This document shows, one piece after another, positions 6,602 to 13,563 of a stretch of 15,726 nt of DNA (position 1 is its first letter; every line of letters starts with the position of its first letter). The stretch is from positions 1 through 15,726 of the forward strand of contig CAZXOP010000038.1 in NCBI GenBank assembly GCA_964642235.1, in the 5' to 3' direction. The position numbers were made by a program, and so were the translations under genes. The stretch is from CAYSND01 sp964642235 (GTDB taxonomy: Bacteria > Bacteroidota > Bacteroidia > Bacteroidales > UBA932). Below the pieces are notes generated by a model. That model was not told the DNA's origin, made no database searches, and saw nothing but the letters and a program-made list of their open reading frames with translations.

Positions 6602-7372
6602 ATGATCAAAATTAAAACCAAAGAAGAGATAGCTATTCTTGAAGAGAATGCTATATTGGTCTCGAGGACATTAGCGGAGGTCGGAAAGCACATAGCTCCT
6701 GGTGTGACTACAATGGAGCTTGATAAGATTGCTGAAAACTTCATTCGCGACAATGGCGCAGAGCCCGGCTTCTTAGGTTACGGAGGATTTCCCTACTCTC
6801 TCTGTGTCTCTGTAAACGATGTGGTGGTTCATGGTTTTCCATCTGACTACAAACTTCGTGAAGGAGATATAGTTTCCATAGACTGCGGAACTATTTATAA
6901 AGGTTACTATGGGGATTCTGCTTACACTTTCCCTGTTGGAAAAATAAGCGACGAGAATCGCCAACTTTTGGATATTACAAAAGAATCTTTATATCGCGGC
7001 ATAGCGAAGGCTGTTGTTGGAAACAGAATCGGAGATATAGGGTTTGCAATTCAGTCTTTCGTGGAGAAACATGGATATTCAGTAGTGAGAGAGATGGTGG
7101 GGCATGGGATAGGAAAGAATATGCACGAAGCTCCTGAAGTACCGAACTACGGTCTTCCGGGAAAAGGAAAAAGACTCACTGAAGGGATGACCATCTGCAT
7201 AGAGCCTATGATTAATGCAGGGGGTAAGGCGATTTATCTGCACGACAATGGTTGGGCAATCAGCACAGCTGATAAAAAGAACTCAGCACATTTCGAGCTA
7301 ACAGTCGCTATCACTAAAGAGGGTCCGAAAATCTTATCCACTTTTGATTTTATCGAAAAACCAAAAATGTAA
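6602..7372 (+). CDS. map: type I methionine aminopeptidase
   Basis: This cytosolic metalloenzyme removes the initiator methionine from nascent proteins whose second residue is small. The 256-residue product is the simple type Ia form without a zinc-finger extension. The five metal ligands are visible: D94 (in SIDCGT), D105 (in YGDSAY), H168 (in GHGIG), E201 (in IEPM) and E232 (in HFELTV). The substrate-contacting H77 (in VVHGFP) is also present. It lies 19 nt after secY and 34 nt before infA, so its supply is tied to ribosomal protein synthesis. This is the normal Bacteroidetes arrangement. Confidence 0.97.
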   Translation: MIKIKTKEEIAILEENAILVSRTLAEVGKHIAPGVTTMELDKIAENFIRDNGAEPGFLGYGGFPYSLCVSVNDVVVHGFPSDYKLREGDIVSIDCGTIYKGYYGDSAYTFPVGKISDENRQLLDITKESLYRGIAKAVVGNRIGDIGFAIQSFVEKHGYSVVREMVGHGIGKNMHEAPEVPNYGLPGKGKRLTEGMTICIEPMINAGGKAIYLHDNGWAISTADKKNSAHFELTVAITKEGPKILSTFDFIEKPKM

Positions 7373-7406
7373 TTTTAAGTAAATTTTAAGGAGACAATTA
7401 ACAATT

Positions 7407-7625
7407 ATGCCAAAACAATCAGCCATAGAGAAAGAAGGAACAATTATCGAAGCCCTATCCAATGCAATGTTTAGAGTTGAACTGGACAATGGTCATGTAA
7501 TAATTGCTCACATTTCCGGAAAGATGCGCATGCACTACATCCGCATCCTCCCTGGTGATAGGGTAAGAGTAGAGATGTCCCCTTATGATTTGACAAAAGG
7601 AAGAATTTCATTCCGATATAAATAA
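7407..7625 (+). CDS. infA: translation initiation factor IF-1
   Basis: IF-1 occupies the A site of the 30S subunit during initiation and works with IF-2 and IF-3. The 72-residue product matches the family length and is a single S1-like OB fold: KEGTIIEALSNAMFRVELDN, then GHVIIAHISGKMRMHYIRI, then LPGDRVRVEMSPYDLTKGRI. An AAGGAG sequence at 7388-7393 lies 13 nt before the ATG, farther than optimal. It precedes rpmJ by 14 nt, the common infA-rpmJ-rpsM order. Confidence 0.97.
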   Translation: MPKQSAIEKEGTIIEALSNAMFRVELDNGHVIIAHISGKMRMHYIRILPGDRVRVEMSPYDLTKGRISFRYK

Positions 7626-7639
7626 TAAAACTTACAAAA

Positions 7640-7756
7640 ATGAAAGTAAAAGCATCCATAAAAAAGCGTAGCGAGGATTGTAAAATAGTTAAGCGCAAAG
7701 GTCGCTTGTATGTTATTTGTAAAAAGAATCCTAAGTTTAAAATGCGCCAGGGATAA
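7640..7756 (+). CDS. rpmJ: 50S ribosomal protein L36 (bL36), incomplete zinc site
   Basis: L36 is the smallest large-subunit protein and contacts 23S rRNA near the L6 and L16 region. The 38-residue product reads MKVKASIKKRSEDCKIVKRK at the N-terminus and ends PKFKMRQG, a full-length match to the family. In the zinc-binding form a CxxC pair, a third Cys and a His bind the metal. Here the first Cys is replaced by Ser (residue 11) and the His by Phe (residue 33), leaving two cysteines (14 and 27), so zinc binding is probably lost. The zinc-poor form is known in Bacteroidetes. The gene sits between infA and rpsM. Confidence 0.95.
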   Translation: MKVKASIKKRSEDCKIVKRKGRLYVICKKNPKFKMRQG

Positions 7757-7792
7757 TTTTTAATTTGTAAAACAATAAAGTAAAAAAAGAAT

Positions 7793-8170
7793 ATGGCAAG
7801 AATAGCCGGAGTTGATTTACCAAAAAACAAGCGTGGAGAGGTGGGATTAACCTACATCTACGGAATTGGTCGCAGTTCTTCTAAAAAAATCCTTACAGAG
7901 TGTAATATTGATTATGACACTAAGGTTAAGGATTGGGATGACGACCAAATTGCAGCAATCAGAAGTAAAATTGCTGAGGAGTATAAAATCGAAGGAGAAC
8001 TTCGTTCGTCTGTTCAAATGAACATCAAGCGATTAATGGATATCGGCTGCTACAGAGGTATCCGTCATCGTATCGGTCTTCCTGTCCGCGGACAGAGTAC
8101 TAAGAATAATGCCCGTACTCGTAAGGGTAGAAAGAAAACAGTGGCAAATAAGAAAAAAGCAACTAAATAA
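7793..8170 (+). CDS. rpsM: 30S ribosomal protein S13 (uS13)
   Basis: S13 is in the head of the small subunit, forms bridges to the 50S subunit and contacts P-site tRNA with its basic tail. The 125-residue product shows ARIAGVDLPKNKRGEVGLTY, the helix-two-turn-helix region with YGIGRSSSKKIL, the signature CYRGIRHRIGLPVRGQ, and the basic C-terminus NARTRKGRKKTVANKKKATK. It begins the classical alpha operon set. No separate promoter or S4-binding leader is evident in the 36-nt gap after rpmJ, so it seems to be transcribed from upstream. Confidence 0.97.
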   Translation: MARIAGVDLPKNKRGEVGLTYIYGIGRSSSKKILTECNIDYDTKVKDWDDDQIAAIRSKIAEEYKIEGELRSSVQMNIKRLMDIGCYRGIRHRIGLPVRGQSTKNNARTRKGRKKTVANKKKATK

Positions 8171-8183
8171 CGTAAGCTGAATT

Positions 8184-8576
8184 ATGGCAAAGAAAACAGG
8201 AACAACAAGTAAAAAGAGAGTTGTAAAAGTGGATGCTTATGGCGAAGCACATATCTCTTCCACATTCAACAATGTTATTGTAACACTGACCAACAGTGTT
8301 GGACAGGTTATTAGTTGGTCATCTGCAGGTAAAATGGGTTTTAGGGGTTCCAAAAAGAACACTCCCTACGCAGCTCAAGTAGCCGCAGCAGATGCCGCCA
8401 AAGTCGCTTATGACTTAGGGCTAAGGAAAATTAAAGCTTATGTGAAAGGTCCCGGCGCAGGACGTGAGTCTGCCATCCGTACTATTCACGGAGAAGGTAT
8501 TGAAGTAACTGAGATAGTGGACGTTACTCCTCTTCCTCACAATGGTTGCCGTCCCAAAGGGCGTCGTAGAGTATAA
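8184..8576 (+). CDS. rpsK: 30S ribosomal protein S11 (uS11)
   Basis: S11 lies on the platform of the small subunit and helps form the mRNA exit path with S7. The 130-residue product has the basic N-terminus, the core HISSTFNNVIVTLTNSVGQV and WSSAGKMGFRGSKKNTPYAA, then GLRKIKAYVKGPGAGRESAI and the C-terminal signature VTPLPHNGCRPKGRRRV. Length and domain order are normal. It starts 13 nt after rpsM. Confidence 0.97.
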   Translation: MAKKTGTTSKKRVVKVDAYGEAHISSTFNNVIVTLTNSVGQVISWSSAGKMGFRGSKKNTPYAAQVAAADAAKVAYDLGLRKIKAYVKGPGAGRESAIRTIHGEGIEVTEIVDVTPLPHNGCRPKGRRRV

Positions 8577-8597
8577 TAACATTTAAAGTAATTAATT

Positions 8598-9200
8598 ATG
8601 GCAAGATATACAGGGCCTACAACTAAAATTGCCCGAAAATTTGGTGAACCTATTTTTGGTCCCGATAAATACTTTGAAAAAAGGAATTATCCTCCGGGAC
8701 AGCATGGTCTGGCAAAAAAACGTAAAAAGACCTCAGAGTACGGTACACAGTTAAAGGAAAAACAGAAAGTAAAATATACTTATGGATTGTTAGAGAGACA
8801 GTTCCGTAACCTCTATGGCAAAGCAGCCAGAATGAGAGGTCGTACAGGTGAAAACCTTATCATGCTTCTCGAATCACGTCTTGATAACTTAGTATATCGT
8901 ATGGGAATAGCTCCTACCCGCGCAGCAGCAAGACAGCTTGTAACACACTGTCACATTGTTTTAAACGGAGAGGTTTGCAACGTACCTTCGACTATTGTTA
9001 AGCCAGGTGAGACTCTCGGAGTTCGTGAAAGATCAAAGAGCATGGAGGTTATTCAGAACTCTGTAGCCGGAACTTCAAAACATTCTTGGCTTGAGTGGAA
9101 CGGGACAGCAATGTCCGGCAAGTATCTCAATCTCCCTGAAAGGAGTGAGGTACCTGAAAATATCAACGAGCAATTAATCGTAGAGTTGTACTCTAAATAA
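8598..9200 (+). CDS. rpsD: 30S ribosomal protein S4 (uS4)
   Basis: S4 starts assembly of the 30S body by binding the five-way junction of 16S rRNA, and in enterobacteria also represses the alpha operon. The 200-residue product begins MARYTGPTTKIARKFGEPIFG, quoted in part. It has the RNYPPGQHGLAKKRKK segment, a YGLLERQFRNLYGKA helix, and the S4 RNA-binding domain (about 92-155) with SRLDNLVYRMGIAPTRAAAR and VLNGEVCNVPSTIVKPGE. The N-terminal zinc-binding cysteines of some S4 proteins are absent, so it is the zinc-free type. Confidence 0.97.
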   Translation: MARYTGPTTKIARKFGEPIFGPDKYFEKRNYPPGQHGLAKKRKKTSEYGTQLKEKQKVKYTYGLLERQFRNLYGKAARMRGRTGENLIMLLESRLDNLVYRMGIAPTRAAARQLVTHCHIVLNGEVCNVPSTIVKPGETLGVRERSKSMEVIQNSVAGTSKHSWLEWNGTAMSGKYLNLPERSEVPENINEQLIVELYSK

Positions 9201-9211
9201 AAATTAATACA

Positions 9212-10234
9212 ATGGCAATATTAGCATTTCAAAAACCCGATAAGGTAGTAATGCTCGACTCTACCGAGACTTTTGGTCGTTTCGAGTTCCGCCCTCTTGA
9301 GCCGGGATACGGTATAACGGTTGGTAACGCATTACGCCGTATTCTTTTATCGTCCTTAGAAGGATTTGCCATCACCTCCATTAAGATTCAAGGTGTTGAC
9401 CATGAGTTTGACACTATCCCCGGAGTGATAGAGAGTGTAGTCGATATTGTTCTCAACTTAAAACAAGTACGTTTTAAAAGAGAAGTTAAAGACGAAGAGA
9501 GTGAAAATGTAGTAGTTACTGTTACAGGAAAACAGGATTTTACTGCCGAAGATATTTCAAAGTCTCTTTGTAATTTCTCCGTTCTTAACCCAGATCTTCA
9601 TATTTGTTCTATGGAGCCCTCCGTAAAGTTGGTAATCGACCTAAGGATTGGCAAGGGTAGAGGTTATGTTCCCGCTGAGGAGAACAAGGGTGATATTTCC
9701 CCTATTGGAACAATTCCAATTGACTCTATCTATACTCCTATTAAGAATGTGAAGTATTCAGTAGAAAATTTCCGCGTTGAGCAGAAAACTGACTACGAAA
9801 AATTGAACTTAGAGATTACTACTGATGGTTCTATCCATCCCAAGGATGCTCTTACCGAGGCAGCAAAGATATTGATTCAGCATTTTATGTTATTCTCAGA
9901 TGAGAAGATCTCCCTCGAGACCGCACCTGAGAAGAGCAGTACTGAAATTCTTGACGAAGAGGCTCTTCGCATGCGTCATCTACTATTGACAAAACTCTCC
10001 GATATGGAGCTTTCAGTTAGAGCATTAAACTGCTTGAAGGCTGCTAATATCGAGACTTTTGCTGACTTAGTTTCACACCAAAGAGCCGAATTGATGAAAT
10101 TCAGAAACTTTGGAAAGAAATCTCTTAATGAGATAGATGTACTTATGGACAGAGTGAAACTGAATTTCGGAATAGATGTTTCCAAATATAATATTGAAGT
10201 AAAAAAGAAATCAGAAGACAACAATGAGGCATAA
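9212..10234 (+). CDS. rpoA: RNA polymerase alpha subunit
   Basis: Alpha dimerises to nucleate core RNA polymerase and contacts promoter DNA and activators with its C-terminal domain. The 340-residue product has an N-terminal domain (about 1-235) with PLEPGYGITVGNALRRILL (28-46) and the GKGRGYVPAEENKG segment, then a linker, then a C-terminal domain (about 256-320). In the latter the residues equivalent to E. coli R265, N268, C269 and K271 are present as R270, N273, C274 and K276 (SVRALNCLK), followed by the FGKKSLNEI helix-hairpin-helix. The alpha CTD is therefore expected to bind AT-rich UP-like DNA. The stop overlaps the rplQ start by 11 nt. Confidence 0.98.
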   Translation: MAILAFQKPDKVVMLDSTETFGRFEFRPLEPGYGITVGNALRRILLSSLEGFAITSIKIQGVDHEFDTIPGVIESVVDIVLNLKQVRFKREVKDEESENVVVTVTGKQDFTAEDISKSLCNFSVLNPDLHICSMEPSVKLVIDLRIGKGRGYVPAEENKGDISPIGTIPIDSIYTPIKNVKYSVENFRVEQKTDYEKLNLEITTDGSIHPKDALTEAAKILIQHFMLFSDEKISLETAPEKSSTEILDEEALRMRHLLLTKLSDMELSVRALNCLKAANIETFADLVSHQRAELMKFRNFGKKSLNEIDVLMDRVKLNFGIDVSKYNIEVKKKSEDNNEA

Positions 10235-10829
10235 TAAAGGATTCAATCATTTAGGTCGTAAAAGCGGACATCGCAAGGCGATGTTGGCAAACATGGCATC
10301 ATCATTGATTTTACACAAAAGAATAGAGACTACAGTTGCCAAAGCCAAAGCTTTGAGAGAGTATGTAGAGCCTCTAATTACAAAATCAAAAGAAGACACG
10401 ACACATTCACGCCGTACAGTATTTGCATATCTTAAACAGAAAGAGGCTGTTACCGAACTTTTCCGTGTAGTAGCACCTAAAGTTATGGATCGTCCCGGCG
10501 GATATACACGTATAATCAAAACAGGTTTCAGAGTAGGTGACGCAGCTGATATGGCTCTTATCGAATTGGTTGATTTTAATGAGCATGCACTCGCTTCTAC
10601 CACTTCTAAGAAAGAGGAGAAGAAAGCAACCACTCGTCGCGGTCGCGCAAAAAAATCAGCAACACCTGCAGCTGAAGCAGAGGTAGCTCCTAAAGCACCC
10701 AAGGCAGAAAAGGCACCCAAAGCAGCTAAAAAAGAAGAGGCTCCTGTTGAAGAAGCTCCTGAGACTCCTGCTGAAGTAGCACCCGAGACTCCCGCTGAAA
10801 CAGCACCTGAAGCTCCTGTGGCAGAATAA
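10224..10829 (+). CDS. rplQ: 50S ribosomal protein L17 (bL17) with long acidic Ala/Pro/Glu tail
   Basis: L17 lies near the polypeptide exit tunnel. The conserved core occupies about residues 1-118: MRHNKGFNHLGRKSGHRKAM, then a helix with HKRIETTVAKAKALREYVEP, then RPGGYTRIIKTGFRVGDAAD and MALIELVD. The usual protein is about 115-130 residues; this one is 201. The extra 80-odd residues are first Lys/Arg-rich (KKEEKKATTRRGRAKKS) and then a low-complexity Ala/Pro/Glu region with APETPAE-type repeats at the end. Such tails occur in Bacteroidetes L17 and are expected to be disordered. The start lies within the end of rpoA. A terminator follows the stop. Confidence 0.96.
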   Translation: MRHNKGFNHLGRKSGHRKAMLANMASSLILHKRIETTVAKAKALREYVEPLITKSKEDTTHSRRTVFAYLKQKEAVTELFRVVAPKVMDRPGGYTRIIKTGFRVGDAADMALIELVDFNEHALASTTSKKEEKKATTRRGRAKKSATPAAEAEVAPKAPKAEKAPKAAKKEEAPVEEAPETPAEVAPETPAETAPEAPVAE

Positions 10830-10857
10830 TTTCGATTATTTATATCTTATACAATAT

Positions 10858-10889
10858 GAGGCCGGGTAGATTATCCGGCCTCTTTGTTT
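10858..10889 (+). terminator. intrinsic terminator of the ribosomal operon
   Basis: GAGGCCGG at 10858-10865 pairs perfectly with CCGGCCTC at 10875-10882, with a G66-T74 wobble pair extending the stem, and the 3' arm runs into TTTGTTT. It ends the plus-strand block 28 nt after the rplQ stop. The 3' arm and loop overlap the last codons and stop (10871-10873) of the convergent GSCFA gene. In the minus direction no T tract follows, so it is mainly a plus-strand terminator. Confidence 0.88.
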
Positions 10890-11725
10890 ACGGCAAATGC
10901 CTGAAATTTTTTCCAAACATATTCTATTGCCTCAAATGAGGGGTGGCGACCATCTTCCGCATAATTTACAGTATTTGCCAGCTCCTCTGTAACTATCTCA
11001 TAGGCAGGAAAATAGACAGCATTTTTGGACTCCTTGCACAACCTTTTGGCAGCATTGATCAGGGTGGTTTTGGAGCGAATATTCTCCTCTTCCCCCTCCC
11101 CTAAATGGCGAACAGGGCTAACAGTAAAAACCCATTGCTTCCCCTCTGCTTGCGCAATAATGGGGCGGAAGAGGTTCACTATCTCCTCTTCGTTAAGACC
11201 CTCTCTGCTAAATTCGGAGCCGAGATGTTTATGACAATTAGAGACAATAATTCCCCTCTCCTTATGAAAAAAAAGGTACGGAGTTCCAAAGGTTACGAGG
11301 ATGGTATCAGAAGCAATAAAATGCTTCTGTGCAGTTCTCAATGCGGTATTTGCCCTTTTTAGGAACAATTCAGGCGTCGCCTCCGTAAATGAACCGTGGT
11401 GGTAAAAAGAGGTATATCCGAAAGGGGAGGGGGCAATACTCCGATGAGGAGAACTCTCCTGCTGATAAGAAGGTTTTTTAGGGGTAGAACCCTTTCTTCC
11501 TTTTTTGCTACCATAATAAGGGTCTCTCAATATCACATCATCTGAGTTAAACTCCTCCCCCGAAAGGAGCCTTTTAAGAGAATTAGCAATAGATGCGGGG
11601 TTAAATTGAACTCCGAAAGGGTTTATACAGATATCATACCCGGCCCCTTTCATTCGTTTTCCGATTTCATCAGAAAAACAGGAGCCTATGGTCATACATT
11701 TCCCTATTTGTATTCTTCCTTTCAT
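10871..11725 (-). CDS. GSCFA-family protein (predicted SGNH-like hydrolase) with Lys/Ser/Pro insertion
   Basis: The GSCFA domain is a family of uncertain substrate, related to SGNH/GDSL hydrolases. The 284-residue product has the naming motif as GSCF at 14-17 (candidate nucleophile S15), NPFGVQFNP (35-43), VTFGTPY (144-150), the TVSPVRHL segment (201-208) and a C-terminal D258-x-x-H261 (EDGRHPS) that would complete the catalytic set. Between residues about 69 and 107, where relatives have a short HxGLWHS-like stretch, lies an in-frame insertion of roughly 30 residues rich in Lys, Ser and Pro. The protein has no signal peptide. An alternative start is Met11 (11695), but this would leave almost nothing before GSCF. 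It is convergent with rplQ and divergent from the dehydrogenase gene. Family assignment is firm; substrate is unknown. Confidence 0.88.
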   Translation of the reverse strand: MKGRIQIGKCMTIGSCFSDEIGKRMKGAGYDICINPFGVQFNPASIANSLKRLLSGEEFNSDDVILRDPYYGSKKGRKGSTPKKPSYQQESSPHRSIAPSPFGYTSFYHHGSFTEATPELFLKRANTALRTAQKHFIASDTILVTFGTPYLFFHKERGIIVSNCHKHLGSEFSREGLNEEEIVNLFRPIIAQAEGKQWVFTVSPVRHLGEGEEENIRSKTTLINAAKRLCKESKNAVYFPAYEIVTEELANTVNYAEDGRHPSFEAIEYVWKKFQAFAVNKEAG

Positions 11726-11729
11726 AATG

Positions 11730-11737
11730 CAAATATA
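11730..11737 (-). promoter_or_regulatory. -7 box of the GSCFA gene
   Basis: On the minus strand TATATTTG (11737 down to 11730) matches TAnnTTTG exactly. It ends 4 nt before the ATG at 11725. With the usual spacing, transcription would begin at or within a few bases of that ATG, giving a leaderless or almost leaderless mRNA. A -33 element is weak (TTTTC around 11763-11759). Confidence 0.5.
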
Positions 11738-11787
11738 ATTCTCTTATATGATTTGTAAGAAAATAGTGGCAATATCTCCTTTTTTAT

Positions 11788-11795
11788 TACCTTTG
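11788..11795 (+). promoter_or_regulatory. -7 box of the threonine dehydrogenase gene
   Basis: TACCTTTG at 11788-11795 matches TAnnTTTG exactly and lies 20 nt before the ATG at 11816. Transcription would start near 11800. A good TTTG is not found at the normal -33 distance, although one occurs farther upstream (11752-11755). The box overlaps an in-frame GTG at 11795, which therefore cannot be the real start. Confidence 0.6.
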
Positions 11796-11815
11796 TGAAC
11801 GAAAATTATAACAAA

Positions 11816-12769
11816 ATGAAACGCATTTTAGTTGTTGGTGCCGGAGGACAGATAGGCACAGAGTTAGTTCCTCACCTTCAGAAAATTTACGGACAAGATA
11901 ATGTTATAGCCGCTGACCTAAAAGATGAGATGGTTAAGAAGTTAGGAGAAGTGGCTATTTCAGAGAAACTCGATATTCTCGATATCGAGGCATATTCGGA
12001 GATGGTTAAAAAGTATAAAATTGACACTATTTTTAACCTTGTTGCACTCTTATCCGCCACAGGGGAGAGAAATCCCGAACTTGCATGGTCGATAAATATG
12101 GGAGCCCTTCTTAATTCATTAAAACTTGCAAAGGAGTTTAATGCTTCGCTCTTTACCCCAAGTTCTATCGGTGCTTTTGGAGATAACACTCCTAAAAACA
12201 AAACTCCACAAGATACCATTATGCGCCCTGACACCATTTACGGTGTATGCAAAGTCTCCGGAGAGATTTTATCCGACTACTATTTTACAAGATTCGGAGT
12301 TGATACCAGAAGCGTGAGATTCCCCGGCATTATCTCCAATGGAGCCCTTCCAGGCGGTGGAACCACCGATTATGCAGTGGAGGTTTTTTACGAAGTCCTA
12401 AAATCCAAAAAATATACCTGTCAGGTACCTGAAGAGACCTATATGGATATGCTCTATATGCCTGACGCCCTCGATGCTATAGTCCAATTAATGGAGGCAG
12501 ACCCATCGAAACTTATACATCGTAATAGTTTTAATATTACCTGTATGAGCTTTAATCCAAGGGAGCTCTTTGCTAAAATTAACGAAAGGATTCCTGAGGC
12601 GAAATTTGATTACGATATTGACCCTGTTAAAGCTAAAATTTCAGCCTCTTGGCCTAATATGTTAGATGATTCATGCGCAAGAGCCGAATGGGGATGGAAC
12701 CCAAAATGGCATACAGATGCTATGGTGGATGATATGCTAAGGGCGATAAAGATTAAATTAGGGTTATAA
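11816..12769 (+). CDS. tdh: L-threonine 3-dehydrogenase, short-chain (epimerase-like) type
   Basis: This cytosolic enzyme oxidises L-threonine with NAD+ to 2-amino-3-oxobutanoate, the first step of threonine conversion to glycine and acetyl-CoA. The 317-residue product is an extended short-chain dehydrogenase. It has a Rossmann motif GAGGQIG at 8-14, the region FTPSSIGAFG (113-122), the catalytic Y142-x3-K146 (YGVCK), and the family segment LPGGGTTDYAVEVFY (178-192) followed by TYMDMLYMPDALD. These segments separate it from sugar-nucleotide epimerases and from zinc-dependent E. coli Tdh. The ATG at 11816 is chosen because the promoter box covers an upstream in-frame GTG. The usual partner kbl is not adjacent. 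It appears monocistronic, with its own promoter and terminator. Confidence 0.88.
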   Translation: MKRILVVGAGGQIGTELVPHLQKIYGQDNVIAADLKDEMVKKLGEVAISEKLDILDIEAYSEMVKKYKIDTIFNLVALLSATGERNPELAWSINMGALLNSLKLAKEFNASLFTPSSIGAFGDNTPKNKTPQDTIMRPDTIYGVCKVSGEILSDYYFTRFGVDTRSVRFPGIISNGALPGGGTTDYAVEVFYEVLKSKKYTCQVPEETYMDMLYMPDALDAIVQLMEADPSKLIHRNSFNITCMSFNPRELFAKINERIPEAKFDYDIDPVKAKISASWPNMLDDSCARAEWGWNPKWHTDAMVDDMLRAIKIKLGL

Positions 12770-12791
12770 GCAGAGATATTTTATTTTTTAG

Positions 12792-12826
12792 ATGCAGTAT
12801 TTAACCGGATACTGCATTTTATTTTT
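12792..12826 (+). terminator. intrinsic terminator after threonine dehydrogenase
   Basis: ATGCAGTAT at 12792-12800 pairs perfectly with ATACTGCAT at 12809-12817 across an 8-nt loop, and TTTTATTTTT follows. It lies 22 nt after the dehydrogenase stop and 21 nt before the next start at 12848. TATTTTTA at 12820-12827, just after the stem, is one base from a TAnnTTTG box and could serve the next operon, but no good -33 element accompanies it. Confidence 0.85.
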
Positions 12827-12847
12827 ATAACTATTACAACCAATTAT

Positions 12848-13546
12848 ATGAACAAACGACTTTTAAAATACGGGGCACTTCTCTTAATAAACTTACTCTC
12901 CCCGTTAATACTCTTAGGACAATCATATATGCCACAAGGTCAATTTAAAAGAGGGAGTGAAATAAGGCTCTCAATAGGGGCATTCCCGTTAGATGGTACT
13001 AAAGATCATTATAGAACGCGTACTTTCATTTTTGATGAACCATTGATAGATTCTAGGATTTTTCCAAATCGGGGTTATGGTAGTTTACCAACATTTACTC
13101 AATACTTTAATACTATGACCCATTATTCGGGTCCCACATATATCTCCGGTGCTATATCAGCCGGTTACACCTATCGTCTAGGTCGTAAATTCGAAGTATC
13201 CGCTCTCCTTACCTATTCGGGTCTATATAAGAATGTATTTGAGAAAGCTACTCAAACGCTATCTTATCACCAGGGGTATCATCAAGTTACTCTTATGCCT
13301 ATAGTAAGGTGGGTATGGTTAAATCAAAAAAACGTAAGACTATATAGCAGTTTTGGTTTGGGTATAGGGCTCTCTTTTAATGTTATAAATATGAATGAGG
13401 GGGCTTCGGTAATTACAACAAATGTCGTCCCTGCTGTTCAGTGGAACTACTTCGGGATAACTATTGGAGATAAAATATACGGGTTATTTGAACTATCGGC
13501 AGCAACAACCGGTTTAATCACAGCCGGATTAGGGTATAAATTTTAA
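12848..13546 (+). CDS. secreted protein, probable small outer-membrane beta-barrel, unknown function
   Basis: I do not recognise this gene. The 232-residue product starts with a typical signal peptide: Lys/Arg n-region (MNKRLLK), hydrophobic core to about residue 24, likely cleavage near GQS (24-26). There is no lipobox cysteine. The mature part is rich in Tyr, Gly, Ser and Thr with alternating hydrophobic stretches suited to beta strands, for example YISGAISAGYTYRLG (98-112), VRLYSSFGLGIGLSFNVI (163-180) and the terminal GLITAGLGYKF. The last residue is Phe, as in many outer-membrane barrels. Length suits an 8-strand barrel. No close promoter is clear, and a terminator lies just upstream. 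It is the first gene of a compact set with a lipoprotein and a serpin. Confidence 0.65.
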   Translation: MNKRLLKYGALLLINLLSPLILLGQSYMPQGQFKRGSEIRLSIGAFPLDGTKDHYRTRTFIFDEPLIDSRIFPNRGYGSLPTFTQYFNTMTHYSGPTYISGAISAGYTYRLGRKFEVSALLTYSGLYKNVFEKATQTLSYHQGYHQVTLMPIVRWVWLNQKNVRLYSSFGLGIGLSFNVINMNEGASVITTNVVPAVQWNYFGITIGDKIYGLFELSAATTGLITAGLGYKF

Positions 13547-13550
13547 TGTT

Positions 13551-13557
13551 AGGAGGA
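13551..13557 (+). promoter_or_regulatory. strong Shine-Dalgarno site that fixes the lipoprotein start
   Basis: AGGAGGA at 13551-13557 lies 6 nt upstream of the ATG at 13564. An ATG at 13546, overlapping the previous stop, is in the same frame but lies upstream of this site, so translation most likely starts at 13564. Confidence 0.75.
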
Positions 13558-13563
13558 ATAAAA

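Noticed and set aside
7757..7792. Separate alpha-operon promoter or S4-binding pseudoknot before rpsM
   Set aside because: The 36-nt gap is plain A/T-rich sequence; a TAATTTG there lacks one base of the TAnnTTTG spacing and no -33 or stem is visible.
10247..10720. Minus-strand open frame of about 157 codons opposite rplQ
   Set aside because: It is the Ala/Ser-rich shadow of the L17 coding repeats, and rplQ is unambiguous.
11025..11362. Plus-strand open frames within the GSCFA gene
   Set aside because: They are antisense to clear GSCFA motifs and have no promoter or ribosome-binding site.
11795..11797. GTG start adding seven residues to the threonine dehydrogenase
   Set aside because: It overlaps the TACCTTTG promoter box, so it lies upstream of the transcript; the ATG at 11816 begins the Rossmann fold directly.
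13546..13548. ATG overlapping the previous stop as start of the lipoprotein
   Set aside because: The strong Shine-Dalgarno site lies after it and 6 nt before the ATG at 13564, which also gives a normal signal peptide.
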